DNA from: Arthrobacter sp. MYb23
GTDB lineage: Bacteria; Actinomycetota; Actinomycetes; Actinomycetales; Micrococcaceae
NCBI RefSeq assembly: GCF_002979775.1
Contig: NZ_PCPR01000017.1
Location: 55,130-119,129, forward strand
Reading direction: 5' to 3'
Length of the DNA stretch: 64,000 bases
The notes under the pieces are model-generated. The model saw only the letters and a program-made list of their open reading frames with translations. It was not told the DNA's origin and did not search any database. A program made the position numbers and the translations under genes. This document shows, piece after piece, positions 42,923-51,383 of this stretch (the first letter of the stretch is position 1; every line of letters begins with the position of its first letter).

Positions 42923-44110
42923 GTGACTTTTCCAGTAATTGGCGTAGTTGGCGGCGGCCAACTCGCACGAATGATGGCTCCGCCCGCTACCGCCCTGGGC
43001 TTCGAACTCCGCGTTTTGGCCGAGGGTGAGGACGTTTCTGCCGTGGCTGCAGTGGCCACTGCACCTATTGGCGACTATAAGGACTTGGACGCTCTTCTGG
43101 AGTTCTCCAAGGGCCTGGACGTCATGACGTTCGATCACGAACACGTCCCCACGAAACACCTGCAAGCCCTCCTGGATGCCGGAGTCAACGTCCAGCCGGG
43201 CCCCGATGCTTTGGTTAACGCCCAGGACAAACTGGTGATGCGTGCTGCCATTGATCGCCTTGGACTCCCTAACCCGGAGTGGTCAGCGGTCACCACCGTT
43301 GATGAACTGGTCGCCTTTGGCGACAGGATCGGCTGGCCCGTGGTTTTGAAGACGCCGCGCGGAGGCTATGACGGCAAGGGAGTCAGGATTGTTGACTCCC
43401 CGGAGGACGCCCTGGACACTTCCGACTGGTTCCAGGCCATGAGCCCTCTGCTTGCCGAAGCCAAAGTTGATTTCAGCCGTGAACTTTCGGCCCTTGTGGC
43501 ACGCCGTCCCAGTGGCGAATCCCGTGCCTGGCCCGTTGTGCACACCATCCAGGTGGACGGAGTTTGCGACGAAGTGATCGCACCCGCCCAGAACATTTCC
43601 GTTGAGGTGGCTGCTGCCGCGGAAGAGGCGGCACTCCGCATTGCCAACGAACTCGGCGTCACGGGGGTCATGGCTGCAGAACTCTTCGAAACGCCCGGCG
43701 TCGGAGTGGGCTTCCTCATCAACGAACTTGCCATGCGCCCGCACAACACCGGTCACTGGACGCAAGACGGCTCCATCACCAGCCAGTTCGAGCAGCACCT
43801 GCGGGCCGTCCTGGACCTTCCGTTGGGCGCTACCGATGCCTTGGCCCCGGTAGTGGTCATGAAGAACTTCCTGGGCGGCGACAACCAGGATCTCTTCAAA
43901 GCCTTCCCCATGGCCTTGGCGTTCGAGCCCGCAGCGAAGGTGCACTCCTACGGCAAGTCCGTCCGCCCGGGCCGCAAGATCGGCCACGTGAACCTCGTTG
44001 GCAGCTCGGTTTCCGACGTCGACTCCGTCCGCCAGCGCGCTACCGCGGTGGCCAACATTATTCGTGACGGCCGCAAACCGGAACAGACCACTCTTGAGGA
44101 GACCGTATGA
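42923..44110 (+). CDS. purK: 5-(carboxyamino)imidazole ribonucleotide synthase
   Basis: ATP-grasp enzyme of purine synthesis, making N5-CAIR from AIR, bicarbonate and ATP. 395 residues. Visible: IGVVGGGQLARMMAPPATAL at the start, MTFDHEHVP, the ATP-grasp LKTPRGGYDGKGVRIV, FSRELSALVARR, GVMAAELFETP and the metal site NELAMRPHNTGHWTQDGSITS. The GTG at 42923 puts this motif at the expected place. Its end overlaps purE by ATGA, so the two consecutive pathway steps are coupled in translation. Confidence 0.96.
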   Translation: MTFPVIGVVGGGQLARMMAPPATALGFELRVLAEGEDVSAVAAVATAPIGDYKDLDALLEFSKGLDVMTFDHEHVPTKHLQALLDAGVNVQPGPDALVNAQDKLVMRAAIDRLGLPNPEWSAVTTVDELVAFGDRIGWPVVLKTPRGGYDGKGVRIVDSPEDALDTSDWFQAMSPLLAEAKVDFSRELSALVARRPSGESRAWPVVHTIQVDGVCDEVIAPAQNISVEVAAAAEEAALRIANELGVTGVMAAELFETPGVGVGFLINELAMRPHNTGHWTQDGSITSQFEQHLRAVLDLPLGATDALAPVVVMKNFLGGDNQDLFKAFPMALAFEPAAKVHSYGKSVRPGRKIGHVNLVGSSVSDVDSVRQRATAVANIIRDGRKPEQTTLEETV

Positions 44111-44670
44111 CTTCGGAAACTACAGCCCCGCTCGTTGGGCTCGTGATGGGCTCGGATTCCGACTGGCCCGTCATGGAGGCCGCGGCGGACGCCTTGGCCG
44201 AGTTCGGCATCCCTTTTGAGGCAGACGTTGTCTCAGCCCACCGCATGCCCACCGAGATGATCCGGTACGGACAGACGGCACACGAACGTGGCCTGCGCGT
44301 CATCATCGCCGGCGCCGGCGGTGCAGCCCACCTCCCCGGCATGCTGGCTTCGGTGACGCCCCTTCCGGTCATCGGCGTCCCGGTTCCCCTCAAGACCTTG
44401 GACGGCATGGACTCCCTCCTGTCCATCGTGCAGATGCCTGCCGGTGTTCCCGTGGCCACGGTGTCCATCGCCGGTGCCCGCAACGCAGGACTCCTCGCTG
44501 TTCGCATGCTGGCTTCGGGAGCCGATGAACTCGCGGCCAAGCTCCGCGCGGACCTCCTCACCTTCGCCCAGGAACTGAATGACGTCGCCACCAAGAAGGG
44601 CGAAAACCTGCGCCACAAAGTGGAAGAGGTCTTCTCCCCCGCCAACGCTTCCGCCCGGAGCCCCCGCTAG
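44107..44670 (+). CDS. purE: N5-carboxyaminoimidazole ribonucleotide mutase
   Basis: Converts N5-CAIR to CAIR in purine synthesis. 187 residues. The motifs VMGSDSDWPVM (about residue 14-24), DVVSAHRMPTEMIRYG with the catalytic His, GAGGAAHLPGMLAS and GIDS-like GMDSLLSIVQMPAGVPVATV are in order. It overlaps purK and is followed 11 bases later by the LCP gene, so the three may be one transcript. Confidence 0.96.
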   Translation: MTSETTAPLVGLVMGSDSDWPVMEAAADALAEFGIPFEADVVSAHRMPTEMIRYGQTAHERGLRVIIAGAGGAAHLPGMLASVTPLPVIGVPVPLKTLDGMDSLLSIVQMPAGVPVATVSIAGARNAGLLAVRMLASGADELAAKLRADLLTFAQELNDVATKKGENLRHKVEEVFSPANASARSPR

Positions 44671-44681
44671 GAAGGCAGCGG

Positions 44682-46307
44682 ATGATGACCATGCACAAGA
44701 CCCCGAGTCAGCCCGGCGCCGCCTTGACTGATCCCGTCCGCTATCCCTCCGGCGCCAGCGCTCCGGTGCGGACCAAACGCGCCTTTGTGCTGGTCCTCCT
44801 CACTCTGTTTGTTCCCGGCAGCGCCCAAATCGTTGCCGGTGACCGCAAACTTGGCCGCATCGCTTTGCGCGTCACCATCACGGTGTGGGCCCTCGTCCTG
44901 CTCACGCTGTTCATCGCCCTGGTGAATCGAAGCTTGCTGCTCAGCCTCGCCACGCACCCCGTGGGCTCCTTGTTCATCATTGTGATCCTGGTGGCCTTGG
45001 CCTTGGGTTGGGCTTTCCTGTTTCTCAATACTCTGCGGATCATCAGGCCAGCACTCCTGGCACCGGGAATGCGCCCCATCATCGCCGTCGTCCTGGCAGT
45101 AAGCACGGTCATCGGCAGTGGATCCCTGGGCTATCTCGCTTACGTCCTGAACGTGAGCCGGAATGCGATCGGCAGCATCTTCAATGCCGGTCCCGCCATA
45201 GATCCCGTGGACGGGCGGTACAACTTCCTCATGATGGGCGGCGACGCCGGAGATGATCGGACCGGCCGCCGTCCGGACAGCCTCTCCGTCATCAGCGTCG
45301 ATGCGAAAACAGGCGAGAGCGCTATCATCTCCGTCCCCCGCAACCTTCAGAATGCGCAGTTCAGCGAGGGTTCGCCCATGCGCAAAATCTACCCGGACGG
45401 CTACAACTGCGGCGACGAGTGCCTCATCAACGCCGTCAACACCGAGGTCACCAACAACTACCAGGATCTCTACCCGGGAGTTGCCGATCCTGGTGCGCAG
45501 GCCACGCTCGAAGCTGTGTCCGGCACCTTGGGCATCACCGTCCAGGCTTATGTCCTGGTGGATATGGACGGCTTCGCGAAACTCATTGATGCCATGGGTG
45601 GCATCGGTATCAAAGCCGGAGGCTGGGTACCCATCAGTGGTCCGGTCACTGACGAGGCCAACGGAATCCACGGCATGCCTGATGGCTGGATCCCGGCAGG
45701 TGATCAGCACCTTAATGGCTTCCAGGCCCTGTGGTACGGACGTTCCCGCGAATTCGTGGATGACTACGCCCGCATTGCGCGCCAGCAGTGCGTGCAGCAG
45801 GCCATGCTCAAGCAGTTGGACCCCGCCACCCTCCTGACAAAGTTCGAGGACATCGCCAACGCCGGCACCAAAGTGGTTGACTCCAACATTTCCTCCAACC
45901 AGCTGGGCAGCTTCGTGGATCTTGCCTTGAAGTCCAAGAACCAGCCGGTCAAGCGCCTCACTATCGGCCCGCCGGACTTTGACGCGTCCTTCTCCACAGT
46001 GCCGGACTTTGACCTGATCCACTCCAAGGTCCAGGAAACACTGGCGTCGTCCAATACTCCCAAGGCGAGTGACGCCGTCGTCTCCTATAACGGTGCAGCT
46101 GCCGGGGCCGTCATGGCCGCCGGTCCGCTGGCTGGGTCCGTAACGGCGGGTCAGTTGCCGTCGCCGTCGTCCGACTTCACCCCGGTCACCACTACACCCG
46201 ACGGCACTCCCATCACCATCGAGTTGCTGAACGGCCTCAAGGCCCAAGGCGATGAGCAAGGCATCCGAGACCTTGTGGCCACCAACGGACAGTGCGCACC
46301 GCTCTAA
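44682..46307 (+). CDS. LytR-CpsA-Psr (LCP) family wall-polymer ligase
   Basis: 541 residues. Three or more membrane helices occupy about residues 30-145, with VLVLLTLFVPGSAQIVAGDR first. The extracellular LCP domain (about 165-380) has YNFLMMGGDAGDDRTGRRPD and DSLSVISVDAKTGESAIISV with phosphate-contacting Arg/Asp, VPRNL, YVLVDMDGFAKLIDAMGGI and DGWIPAGDQHLNGFQAL, followed by RSREFVDDYARIARQQ. LCP proteins join polymers such as teichoic acid or arabinogalactan to peptidoglycan. No LytR_C domain is present; the C-terminus is Thr/Pro-rich. The purE-LCP order matches other actinobacteria. Confidence 0.92.
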   Translation: MMTMHKTPSQPGAALTDPVRYPSGASAPVRTKRAFVLVLLTLFVPGSAQIVAGDRKLGRIALRVTITVWALVLLTLFIALVNRSLLLSLATHPVGSLFIIVILVALALGWAFLFLNTLRIIRPALLAPGMRPIIAVVLAVSTVIGSGSLGYLAYVLNVSRNAIGSIFNAGPAIDPVDGRYNFLMMGGDAGDDRTGRRPDSLSVISVDAKTGESAIISVPRNLQNAQFSEGSPMRKIYPDGYNCGDECLINAVNTEVTNNYQDLYPGVADPGAQATLEAVSGTLGITVQAYVLVDMDGFAKLIDAMGGIGIKAGGWVPISGPVTDEANGIHGMPDGWIPAGDQHLNGFQALWYGRSREFVDDYARIARQQCVQQAMLKQLDPATLLTKFEDIANAGTKVVDSNISSNQLGSFVDLALKSKNQPVKRLTIGPPDFDASFSTVPDFDLIHSKVQETLASSNTPKASDAVVSYNGAAAGAVMAAGPLAGSVTAGQLPSPSSDFTPVTTTPDGTPITIELLNGLKAQGDEQGIRDLVATNGQCAPL

Positions 46308-46354
46308 GCTGCCTTCCGCCCTCACGTTCAGCGCGACGATAAGGACTTTCTTTC

Positions 46355-47605
46355 GTGTACCAGATTGAAAATGTTTTGCGACCCTATGCATGGGGTTCGA
46401 CGACGGCGATCGCCGAGTTGCTGGGACGGCCGGCACCGGGTGGTCCCGAAGCCGAAATGTGGATCGGAGCCCACCCGGACTCCCCCTCCACAGCCGTCCA
46501 CCCCAACGGGGTCACTCAGCCGCTCGACGCCTTGATTGCCGCGGATCCCGTGCGCTGCTTGGGCTCGGAAAGCATCGCCGAGTTCGGGCCACGATTGCCG
46601 TTCCTCACCAAGTTCCTGGCTGCCGCTCAGCCCCTGTCCCTGCAGGTTCACCCGAGCCTGGATCAGGCGAGGGAGGGATTCGCCCGCGAGAACGCTGCCG
46701 GCATCCCCGCGGATGCAGCAGAACGCAATTACCGGGACGATAACCACAAACCGGAGATGATCTTTGCCCTGACTCCGTTCAAGGCCATGTGTGGCTTCCG
46801 GCCACCCGCGGGGTCAAAAGCAGTCTTCGAGCACCTGGCCCGCGTCCTTGATTCCGCTGCCGTCACTGTTCCGTCGGTCATCACCAACGTCATTTCGGAC
46901 CTTGCTGTGCGCGACGAATCCGCTGCCCTGAAAGCAGCTTTCAGCCGCCTGATCGAAGGCGGCAGTGAGGTTTCCGACGCAATCAACGAAGTAGTGGCCG
47001 TCTTCTCCGCCGGCGCGCCATTGGAACCGCACCGTGAGGTGCTTGCTGCGATGCTGGACATCAATGAGGCCTTCCCCGGCGATCCCGGCGTCCTCATCTC
47101 GCTCCTTCTCAACCACCTGTCCCTGGAGCCCGGCGAGGCTGTTTACCTGCCGGCCGGGAACATCCACGCCTACCTCCACGGTTTGGGGGTGGAAGTCATG
47201 GCCTCCTCGGATAACGTGTTGCGCGGCGGCCTCACCAACAAGCACCTGGACATTCCTGAGCTTCTCAGGACCGTGCGCTTCGAAGCCCTGGGAGTGCCGC
47301 GTGTCCAGCTCAGCGGGACGGAATTCGGGCAGGAACTGTACCGCCCGCCGTTCAAGGAATTCCAGCTCCAGCGTATTGAGCTTGGCCCTGGCGCCGAGCC
47401 GGTGCCCCTGGCACAATCCGGGCCAGCCGTCGTCGTGGTGGTCTCCGGTTCGGTATTGCTCGATTCCCCCAAAAGCGACCTTCGACTTGAGCGGGGCGCC
47501 GCCGCGTTCATCCCGGACATCGAAGCGCCCGTCAATGTTCACCCCGTGCAGGGTGCCACGGACGTCAGTGTTGCCTTCGCAGTGACCACGGGCCGGGGGA
47601 ACTGA
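46355..47605 (+). CDS. manA: mannose-6-phosphate isomerase, class I
   Basis: Zinc enzyme interconverting fructose 6-P and mannose 6-P for mannosylated polymers and GDP-mannose. 416 residues. Visible: YAWGSTTAIAELLGR and the zinc-site motif PLSLQVHPSLDQAREG (Gln/His), HKPEMIFALTPFKAMCGFR with the Glu, YLPAGNIHAYLHGLGVEVMA with the second His, and SSDNVLRGGLTNKHLD. Starts with GTG at 46355. The FemX-like gene begins 3 bases after its stop. The donated mannose may feed pmt and wall glycans. Confidence 0.95.
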   Translation: MYQIENVLRPYAWGSTTAIAELLGRPAPGGPEAEMWIGAHPDSPSTAVHPNGVTQPLDALIAADPVRCLGSESIAEFGPRLPFLTKFLAAAQPLSLQVHPSLDQAREGFARENAAGIPADAAERNYRDDNHKPEMIFALTPFKAMCGFRPPAGSKAVFEHLARVLDSAAVTVPSVITNVISDLAVRDESAALKAAFSRLIEGGSEVSDAINEVVAVFSAGAPLEPHREVLAAMLDINEAFPGDPGVLISLLLNHLSLEPGEAVYLPAGNIHAYLHGLGVEVMASSDNVLRGGLTNKHLDIPELLRTVRFEALGVPRVQLSGTEFGQELYRPPFKEFQLQRIELGPGAEPVPLAQSGPAVVVVVSGSVLLDSPKSDLRLERGAAAFIPDIEAPVNVHPVQGATDVSVAFAVTTGRGN

Positions 47606-47608
47606 TCC

Positions 47609-48544
47609 GTGGAGTTCTTCCTGCAAACGCCCGCGTGGGCGGCCGTCCAGCGTTCCTTGGGACGCCGCGTCCATGAGCAGTCCGGACCCGGCTGGAGCTT
47701 CCTTGCCATTGAGGAGAAGAACCCTGCCGGCAAGGTCATTTATGCTCCTTACGGCCCCGTGGCCGAGTCCGTGGAAGCTTTCGACGCCGCCACTGCGGCG
47801 TTGGTGGAGCTGGCCAAAAAGGAGCGTGCGGTCTTCGTTCGGATGGAGCCTGCCGCAGCAGGCTTTGAAGCGTTCGACGCCGGCACTCTCCTCCGCGCGC
47901 GTGGCTTGCGCCCGGCGCCGGTCAACCAACAGCCGGAGCTCAGCTGGATTGTGGATCTTGACGGGGATTTCAAGGACGTCCTGGCCGGCATGAAGCCGAC
48001 CAACCGAAACCTTTACCGGAACATCCACAAGAAGGGCGTGACGTTCCGTGCGTCCCAGGATCCGGCGGACATCAAAATTCTCCTGCATTTCCTTCACCTG
48101 ACGGCTGCCCGGAACGGCTTCAAACCCCAAAGCGACGAGTACCTCACGCAAGTAGCCGCCTCGTTGCTGCCCAACGGCGCGGGAACGCTGTTCATCGCTG
48201 AGCTTGAGGGCGAAGCGATCGCCGCTGCCTTCGCCTACGATTCTGCCGACACCCGCGTGTACGCCCACGCAGCCCTGGATGATACCCATCGCAAACTCAG
48301 CGCGGGCATCCCCCTCCTGGTGACCCTGATGGCCGACGCCAAGGAGAAGGGCCTCAAGCACGTAGACCTCTGGGGCGTGGCTCCCGAGGACCAGCCGGAC
48401 CACAAATGGGCGGGCTTCACGGCCTTCAAGAAGTCCTTCGGCGGCCGCGAAGTCTCCTACCCCGGCACCTGGGACCTCCCGGTGAACAAGCTCCGCTACG
48501 GCGCCTACCAACTGGCCAGAAAACTCCGCGACAAACTCCGCTAA
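47609..48544 (+). CDS. FemX-like peptidoglycan interpeptide bridge ligase
   Basis: 311-residue FemABX-family aminoacyl-tRNA-dependent ligase that adds amino acids to the stem-peptide Lys of lipid II. Features are EFFLQTPAWAAVQRSLG at the start, then YAPYGPVAES, SWIVDLDGDFKDVLAGMKPT with NRNLYRNIHKKGV (the typical R-N-x-x-R pattern), and the C-terminal GLKHVDLWGVAPED with HKWAGFTAFKKSFGGREV and YPGTWDLP. The two GNAT folds are evident. It starts with GTG 3 bases after manA. The amino acid added (Ala, Ser or Thr) cannot be predicted. Confidence 0.9.
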   Translation: MEFFLQTPAWAAVQRSLGRRVHEQSGPGWSFLAIEEKNPAGKVIYAPYGPVAESVEAFDAATAALVELAKKERAVFVRMEPAAAGFEAFDAGTLLRARGLRPAPVNQQPELSWIVDLDGDFKDVLAGMKPTNRNLYRNIHKKGVTFRASQDPADIKILLHFLHLTAARNGFKPQSDEYLTQVAASLLPNGAGTLFIAELEGEAIAAAFAYDSADTRVYAHAALDDTHRKLSAGIPLLVTLMADAKEKGLKHVDLWGVAPEDQPDHKWAGFTAFKKSFGGREVSYPGTWDLPVNKLRYGAYQLARKLRDKLR

Positions 48545-48605
48545 ACCCACCCCACCACCCAAACAGCGCGCAACCGTAACCCGCTGCCCTCAACGCATCC
48601 AAACA

Positions 48606-48687
48606 GCGAAAAGCGCCCCATCGCGGGAGCGGCATCAAATCGACGAGGTACGAGGAGATAGCCGCAGAGCGATGGGGCGCTTTTCGC
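48606..48687. repeat. hairpin repeat copy E
   Basis: Perfect 19-bp arms GCGAAAAGCGCCCCATCGC (48606-48624) and its complement (48669-48687) with a 44-base loop. The loop contains ATCAAATCGACGAGG, related to the core of the other copies. It lies between the convergent FemX-like and glpX genes, and the arm end CGCTTTTCGC could serve as a terminator on both strands. Confidence 0.8.
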
Positions 48688-48714
48688 GTCAAAGACGCGA
48701 CTGAACTGGAGGGG

Positions 48715-49752
48715 TTACGGCTTGCGCGCGTACGTCTCCCACTTGGAGGCGTGGTGCTCAGCTTCAACGAAGCGGACCGTCCCGGACTTGGAGCGCATCA
48801 CGATGGACTGCGTCATGACGCGGTCCTTCTGGTAGCGCACGCCGTGGAGGAGGTCGCCGTCGGTGATGCCGGTTGCTGCGAAGTAGCAGTTGTCCGAGGT
48901 GACGAGGTCGTTGGTGGATAGGACGCGGTCGAGGTCGTGTCCGGCGTCGATTGCCTTCTGCTTCTCGTCGTCCGAGGTGGGCCACAGGCGTCCCTGGATG
49001 ACACCACCGAGGGACTTGATGGCGCAGGCGGTGACAATGCCTTCCGGAGTGCCGCCGATGCCCATGAGGGCGTCCACGCCGGTGCCGGAGCGGGCTGCTG
49101 CGATGGCGCCGGCGACGTCACCGTCCATGATGAACTTGGTGCGTGCACCGGCTTCGCGGATTTCTTCCACGAGGGGGCGGTGGCGGTCGCGGTCCAGGAT
49201 CATGACGTTGAGCTGGTTGACCTTGACGCCCTTGGCTTTGGCGATGAGGTGCAGGTTCTGTTTGACGGGCAGGCGCAGGTCCACCATGTCGGCGGCTTCG
49301 GGGCCCGTAACGAGCTTCTCCATGTAGAACACGGCGGAGGGGTCGAACATGGAGCCACGCTCAGCAACTGCCAGCACCGCGAGGGCGTTGTTGATGCCGA
49401 GGGCGGTCAGGCGGGTTCCGTCGATGGGGTCGACGGCGACGTCACACTCGGGACCGGTGCCGTCACCAACCTGCTCGCCGTTGAACAGCATGGGGGCTTC
49501 ATCTTTTTCGCCTTCACCGATGACCACGACGCCGTTGAAGTGGACGGTTTGAAGGAATGAACGCATGGCATCGACGGCGGCGCCGTCTGCCTTGTTTTTG
49601 TCACCGAAACCTACCCAGTGGCCGCCGGCAATTGCCGCGGCTTCGGTGACACGGACGAGTTCAAGCGCAAGGTTGCGGTCGGGTTCGTCGAGGCCGACGG
49701 CGAGCGACGGCGAAATCGTGGAATACTGCTGGGTCATTGGTGCAGGAGACAC
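48715..49752 (-). CDS. glpX: fructose-1,6-bisphosphatase, class II
   Basis: Gluconeogenic enzyme splitting fructose 1,6-bisphosphate to F6P. 345 residues. Motifs: GHWVGFGDKNKADGAAVDAM at the N-terminus, VIGEGEKDEAPML with metal-binding Glu, CDVAVDPIDGTRLTALGI with Asp-Pro-Ile-Asp-Gly-Thr, LDRDRHRPLVEEIREAG and GIGGTPEGIVTACAIKSLGG. GTG at 49752 has AGAGG five bases upstream; ATG 49737 lacks a site. In M. tuberculosis glpX (Rv1099c) lies between fum and a DUF4245 gene, and here too DUF4245 and fumC are close. Confidence 0.95.
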   Translation of the reverse strand: MSPAPMTQQYSTISPSLAVGLDEPDRNLALELVRVTEAAAIAGGHWVGFGDKNKADGAAVDAMRSFLQTVHFNGVVVIGEGEKDEAPMLFNGEQVGDGTGPECDVAVDPIDGTRLTALGINNALAVLAVAERGSMFDPSAVFYMEKLVTGPEAADMVDLRLPVKQNLHLIAKAKGVKVNQLNVMILDRDRHRPLVEEIREAGARTKFIMDGDVAGAIAAARSGTGVDALMGIGGTPEGIVTACAIKSLGGVIQGRLWPTSDDEKQKAIDAGHDLDRVLSTNDLVTSDNCYFAATGITDGDLLHGVRYQKDRVMTQSIVMRSKSGTVRFVEAEHHASKWETYARKP

Positions 49753-49937
49753 TTGAACCTCTTCTTCGAGTGACGATTCACGGGACCGGACATGGTTGCA
49801 CGGGGCAACCCGGGGTTCCTCTATCAACGATCATAGTCGCCGCGTGGTCCGGGAGTCTTTGGATGACCACGGCCCCCGGCACCTGCGGTGAGGTTGGCGG
49901 ATGTGTGTTCCCTGCCCGGATAAGGGATCATGGAGGG

Positions 49938-50633
49938 GTGAGTGAAACGCAGGACAAGCCCGCAGCAGAGAACCCGTCTGAAGCTGCAGCGGCCAACCCC
50001 ACCGATGCCCAGGCAGCCACGGATGCCCCCTTTAAACCCGTCATTGCGGCGAAAGCTGCCAAGCGGGCCAATGCTTCGGTCATCGGCATGGTCATTGCGC
50101 TGCTGGTCTGTGTCCTGGCTTTCCTCCCCATCGTCTTGATGAACCCGGCCCCCAAGGGCGAGGGTTTCCGGCCTGATGTTGACGTCTCGGCCATCGCCCG
50201 CAACGCCACAGGTGTGGCGGGATTCACACCAGTTACCCCGGATACGGGCGACACATTCAAGCCCAATTACGCCCGCTGGGAGTCCGGCACGGGCAGCGGT
50301 GTACCTACCTGGGAGATCGGTTTCCTGACTCCCAAGGAAAAGTTCATTGGGCTCACCCAAACCAGCCAGGCGAACCCCACGTGGGTTTTGCAGCAGACGG
50401 AGAACCTTCCCGTTACGGGCACCCGGAGCGCGGGCGGCCAGGAATGGGAACTGAGGGACTCCGGCAAGGAAAAGCGCAGCATGGTCCTGGAGTACCGCGG
50501 CACCACCATCGTCCTTAGCGGCACGGCGAACCTCGACGAGTTCGCAACCCTGGCGGCCGCCGTCGTGAAGTCCGCAGAGCAGGCGCCGCCTGCAAGTGTG
50601 CCGGCCACCGCAACGTCTTCCGCGCAGCCTTAG
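49938..50633 (+). CDS. DUF4245 family membrane-anchored protein
   Basis: 231 residues. An Ala-rich hydrophilic start (about 1-43) is followed by a membrane helix (SVIGMVIALLVCVLAFLPIV, about 47-66) and an extracellular domain with FRPDVDVSAIARNATGVAGF, YARWESGTGSGVPTWEIGF, TGTRSAGGQEWELRD and RGTTIVLSGTANLDEFATL, the DUF4245 pattern. The GTG at 49938 has GGAGG nearby. It is divergent from glpX, as in M. tuberculosis (Rv1100/Rv1099c). Function unknown. Confidence 0.88.
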   Translation: MSETQDKPAAENPSEAAAANPTDAQAATDAPFKPVIAAKAAKRANASVIGMVIALLVCVLAFLPIVLMNPAPKGEGFRPDVDVSAIARNATGVAGFTPVTPDTGDTFKPNYARWESGTGSGVPTWEIGFLTPKEKFIGLTQTSQANPTWVLQQTENLPVTGTRSAGGQEWELRDSGKEKRSMVLEYRGTTIVLSGTANLDEFATLAAAVVKSAEQAPPASVPATATSSAQP

Positions 50634-50681
50634 GCGCAACAGTTTCACGGACTGCGGTGTCCGCGTCGTAAAGTAAGGCTC

Positions 50682-51296
50682 GTGCCTACTTACCTGACTC
50701 CAGCCCTGGCGTGGCGCCGTCTCCGCGAGGGCAACGAACGCTTTGTTTCCGGCGAATCCCTGCACCCCAACCAGGATGCTTCGCGACGATCTTCGCTCAT
50801 CGAGAACCAGAATCCCTTCGCCGTGATCTTTGGCTGCTCGGATTCCCGGCTTGCTGCAGAAATCATCTTTGACCTCGGATTGGGCGACGCCTTCGTAGTG
50901 CGCACTGCAGGCCAGGTCATTGACGACGCTGTTCTGGGCTCCCTTGAGTACAGCATCAGCGAACTCCGTGTTCCCCTGATCGTCATCCTTGGACACGACA
51001 GCTGTGGTGCCGTGAAGGCCACCAAAGCGGCCGTGGAAACCGGTGAGATGCCTCCTGGCTTCATCCGCGACCTCGTGGAGCGCATCACCCCGTCGGTTCT
51101 GACTGCCCGGCGCAATAACCAGGACGACGTCAATGACATGGTGGTGGAGCACGTCAAGCAGACGGCAGCCCGTCTCGCTGACAGCTCGCGTGTGATTTCC
51201 GACGCCATCGACGACGGCCGTGTGGCCGTGATCGGCTTGTCCTACAAGCTCGATGAAGGCCGTGCGGCCCTCGTTTCCGGGATCGGCAAGCTCTAG
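50682..51296 (+). CDS. beta-class carbonic anhydrase
   Basis: Zinc enzyme interconverting CO2 and bicarbonate in the cytoplasm, 204 residues. The zinc ligands are visible: Cys52 in IFGCSDSR, His105 and Cys108 in ILGHDSCGAV, with the Asp54/Arg56 dyad also present. Surrounding motifs are FVVRTAGQVIDDAVLGSLEY and the C-terminal VIGLSYKLDEG. The GTG at 50682 puts the first helix at the usual position. It follows DUF4245 by 48 bases on the same strand. Confidence 0.95.
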   Translation: MPTYLTPALAWRRLREGNERFVSGESLHPNQDASRRSSLIENQNPFAVIFGCSDSRLAAEIIFDLGLGDAFVVRTAGQVIDDAVLGSLEYSISELRVPLIVILGHDSCGAVKATKAAVETGEMPPGFIRDLVERITPSVLTARRNNQDDVNDMVVEHVKQTAARLADSSRVISDAIDDGRVAVIGLSYKLDEGRAALVSGIGKL

Positions 51297-51301
51297 GAGC
51301 G

Positions 51302-51329
51302 CGTGCTCCGGCCTCAGCGCCGGAGCACG
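51302..51329. terminator. hairpin between carbonic anhydrase and fumC genes
   Basis: Perfect 11-bp arms CGTGCTCCGGC and GCCGGAGCACG with a 6-base loop, 6 bases past the carbonic anhydrase stop. No T-run follows, so termination may be weak or the stem may protect the end of the transcript. Confidence 0.6.
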
Positions 51330-51383
51330 TAGCACTCCCCTCCGGGTTTTCTGTGCGGCGTCCAATCGCCATAAGCTAGCCCC

